Assembly (NCBI GenBank): GCA_963801475.1
Contig: CAWDEX010000001.1
Span: 248,001-312,000 of the forward strand
Origin: DAOMFB01 sp963801475
GTDB lineage: Bacteria > Acidobacteriota > Thermoanaerobaculia > UBA5066
Direction of reading: 5' to 3'
DNA length: 64,000 bases
Numbering within the stretch: position 1 is the stretch's first letter; the number at the start of each line of letters is the position of its first letter. The notes below the pieces were generated by a model. It was not told the DNA's origin and did not search any database. It saw nothing but the letters and a program-made list of their open reading frames with translations. This document shows, piece by piece, positions 62,125 to 64,000 of this stretch. A program made the position numbers and the translations under genes.

Positions 62125-64000
62125 TCACGGCTCGGCGACGACCGTCGCGCGGGCGATGCCGGTGCGGGTCTCGAGAAGGTCGGTGACGGAGACTGAGAGG
62201 CTCCACGTGCCGGGCGGGAGCGTCAGGGTCAGCGTCTTGACGGCCTGGCTTCCGGATGCGGCGGAGTACTCCGGTCCGGTCATCGTGAGGAAGAGATCCT
62301 CGGTGAAGGTGTCGCGTCCCTTCCCCTCGGTGGAGTCCGCCACCACGTCGATCCGGGTCGAGGCGACCATGGCGTCCTCCTCGGGAAGGAACCGGAGATC
62401 GTCGTACGGAATCAGGACGTCGAGCTTGTAGAGGTTCTTTCCACCGATGGACGGCGCCGCGCTCTTCCCCTTCCACGCGAGGGCTACGGCGATCGGCCGG
62501 GCGACCTGCCGGGCGGTGCCGGGGCGCTTTTCGTCGATCCCTGCGCGGAGGCGCTGCCGGTCGGCCCCGGCGACGGCGGCCGGCGCCGTGGAGGCCGGAG
62601 CCTTCGGCCGGTAGGCCGAGCGGGCCAGGGCGCGGGCCCCCGGGCGCTTCACGCGGACGTCTACCTTGTACGACCGCCGCGGGTCGACGTCGGTCATCCG
62701 GAGACCCAGCCGGTACGAGCCGGACGAGGTGGCGTCGACGATCGTGGCCAGAGACCGGCCGAGATCGCCCGGCTGCAGGCGCGAGATGCCGCCGGTGACG
62801 GCGGCGAGGTTCGTGCCGGACTCCTGCACGTTCCGCCGCTCGCTCGAAAGGGGGCGGTTGCGCTCGCCGCGCCCCTGCTCGGCCGTCGGAAGGTCGGTCG
62901 CCCGAGAGGGATCGAGGAAATGGAGGGTGATCCCGGTCGCAGCCAGCCACTTCTCGAAGTCGTCGTATTCGGAAAGTGGCATGGCCGAGAGGCCGGAGGC
63001 GCCGGAGCCCGGCATCCCCGGGACGGCGGCGGCGGTCCGCGGGTCGCCGAAGGTGTTTCCGGTCATCGCGGCGCGCGAGGCGGCCTCCGCCGCGTTGAGG
63101 AGGTTGAAACCGGGATAGCGCTCGAATCCGCGCGAGACCAGGACGAGCGTCCTCCGGCCGTCGAGGTCGGCGAAATCCCGGCAGACGGCGCGAAGCCCCT
63201 CGATGAGATCGCGGACCCGACTCCGCTCCCCCTGGAGGTACTGGCCGATCTGCCGCCAGGAGTCGGCGAGCGGGCGCGGGTCCTTCGACGTCCGGTAGAA
63301 GTCGATCGCCTGGACAAGGCCGTCGAGGAGCTGCCGCTCGACCTGCACCCGGGCTTCGTACGAGCGGGGGTTCTCGACGCTCGCCGGGGAGCCGGCGCCT
63401 CCCGGGCGGACCGAGACGGCCGCATCGCGCGCTTCCTGGATCGCGGACGTCACGATCGAATCGAGCGCGGCGGACACGCGGTCGATCACCTCGTCCTCCC
63501 AGACGAGGGTCGCCGGGCGCGCGAAGTACGACACGACGGAAAAGCGGGCCGGCGCGGGGACGAGTCCGACGGCCTTCTCGACGGCGGGCGCCGCCTCGCG
63601 GATCGCGGACTCCGGTAGATCCTCGACGTCGAAGAAGAAGAGGACGTGCGGCGCGGCTCCGGGCGCGGGACGCGCGGGGGTCGTCGTTCCGGCCATGACT
63701 TCGGAAGGCGGGGGGACGGCGGGCGGCGCGGCGGCGGGGGGCGTGGCTCCCGGGGCGCGCGGCGTCACAGGCGGATCGAAGAACTCGATCGGTTGGGCCT
63801 TGCCGGCGATCCGGACCTCGAAGTCGTCTTTCGTCAGGTCCGGGACGGGCCGGTCCTTCCCGTCGAGGACGAGAACGTCCAGCTCGAGGATGTCGACGTC
63901 GACGCGCGTCACGACCTGGCCGGGGCGTGCCGGGGTGGGCGTCGGCGACGGCTGCTGTGCCGGCGCCGGGACGGCGAGGAGCCCCGCGAGCAGCACGGCG
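62125..64000 (-). CDS. Secreted VWFA-domain protein (acidobacterial type), N-terminus cut by window edge
   Basis: At least 623 residues; the coding frame stays open to the right edge, and the visible start is already inside a signal peptide (LLAGLLAVPAPAQ), so the true start is probably just outside. After a Pro/Thr linker come the typical TRVDVDILELDVLVLDGKDRPVPDLTKDDFEV segment (in parts) and a von Willebrand A-like domain with FFDVEDLPES in place of a canonical MIDAS DxSxS. The C-terminal part holds Ig-like or VWA-linked strand-rich repeats. This family (Acidobacteria VWFA-related) is common and of unknown function, probably in adhesion or surface binding. Confidence 0.85.
   Translation of the reverse strand, partial: AVLLAGLLAVPAPAQQPSPTPTPARPGQVVTRVDVDILELDVLVLDGKDRPVPDLTKDDFEVRIAGKAQPIEFFDPPVTPRAPGATPPAAAPPAVPPPSEVMAGTTTPARPAPGAAPHVLFFFDVEDLPESAIREAAPAVEKAVGLVPAPARFSVVSYFARPATLVWEDEVIDRVSAALDSIVTSAIQEARDAAVSVRPGGAGSPASVENPRSYEARVQVERQLLDGLVQAIDFYRTSKDPRPLADSWRQIGQYLQGERSRVRDLIEGLRAVCRDFADLDGRRTLVLVSRGFERYPGFNLLNAAEAASRAAMTGNTFGDPRTAAAVPGMPGSGASGLSAMPLSEYDDFEKWLAATGITLHFLDPSRATDLPTAEQGRGERNRPLSSERRNVQESGTNLAAVTGGISRLQPGDLGRSLATIVDATSSGSYRLGLRMTDVDPRRSYKVDVRVKRPGARALARSAYRPKAPASTAPAAVAGADRQRLRAGIDEKRPGTARQVARPIAVALAWKGKSAAPSIGGKNLYKLDVLIPYDDLRFLPEEDAMVASTRIDVVADSTEGKGRDTFTEDLFLTMTGPEYSAASGSQAVKTLTLTLPPGTWSLSVSVTDLLETRTGIARATVVAEP

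Overview
The window is GC-rich (roughly 70%), densely packed bacterial chromosome with short gaps, many 4-base start/stop overlaps and frequent GTG/TTG starts. Gene content points to Acidobacteriota (perhaps a Thermoanaerobaculia- or Holophagae-like lineage): an acidobacterial-style VWFA-domain secreted protein, a tricorn-type protease, an M64 peptidase, a eukaryote-like Ser/Thr kinase with a periplasmic repeat region, and an FtsX-type ABC export cluster. The phylum call is inference from gene style; no rRNA is present.

Layout. 1-1866: start of a multidomain ketoacyl synthase (PUFA/secondary-lipid synthase type), truncated by the window edge, preceded by an acyl-CoA dehydrogenase; a palindrome overlaps their promoter. 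1968-5574: operon of M1 aminopeptidase, membrane protein and miaE. 5629-11650: ligA, an NtrC-type regulator, a hydrolase, a small unknown protein and a wax ester synthase/DGAT. 11647-18904: ppk1, an ACT-domain protein, a thioredoxin-like ferredoxin, a branched-chain amino-acid binding protein, a PLP decarboxylase and glmM. 18966-22880: Rrf2 regulator plus a sulfate ABC importer (sbp-cysT-cysW-cysA). 22871-29125: folP, an OmpA-family protein, the conserved ftsH-hpt-tilS block and tRNA-Met(CAT). 29180-32438: zinc-ribbon protein, then a selenium-binding-like gene lying between an M64 peptidase and a detached copy of that peptidase's 3' end. 32539-48508: mostly housekeeping and secreted enzymes (thpR, OPT transporter, tricorn protease, malic enzyme, rsmH, phosphatase, rRNA methyltransferase, UbiD decarboxylase). 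48537-52837: accessory island with VapBC, a Ser/Thr kinase, a MntA/HepT pair and two kinase 5' remnants. 52854-54970: proline iminopeptidase, pirin and a frameshifted Rrf2 gene. 55066-60556: ABC export cluster. 60632-64000: a second PLP decarboxylase and the VWFA protein, which runs off the right edge.

How it fits together. Storage and polymer genes (wax ester synthase, polyphosphate kinase), sulfate import under an Rrf2 regulator, and many secreted peptidases suggest an aerobic or facultative heterotroph feeding on peptides. Nine genes carry a -10-like box ending exactly six bases before the start codon, which points to widespread leaderless transcription. The most unusual places are the kinase/toxin-antitoxin island, the duplicated M64 gene end flanking a gene of different composition, the mirrored divergent promoter at ligA, and an Hpt-like protein whose PRPP loop lacks the usual catalytic aspartate. 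No CRISPR array, rRNA, prophage or insertion sequence was seen.
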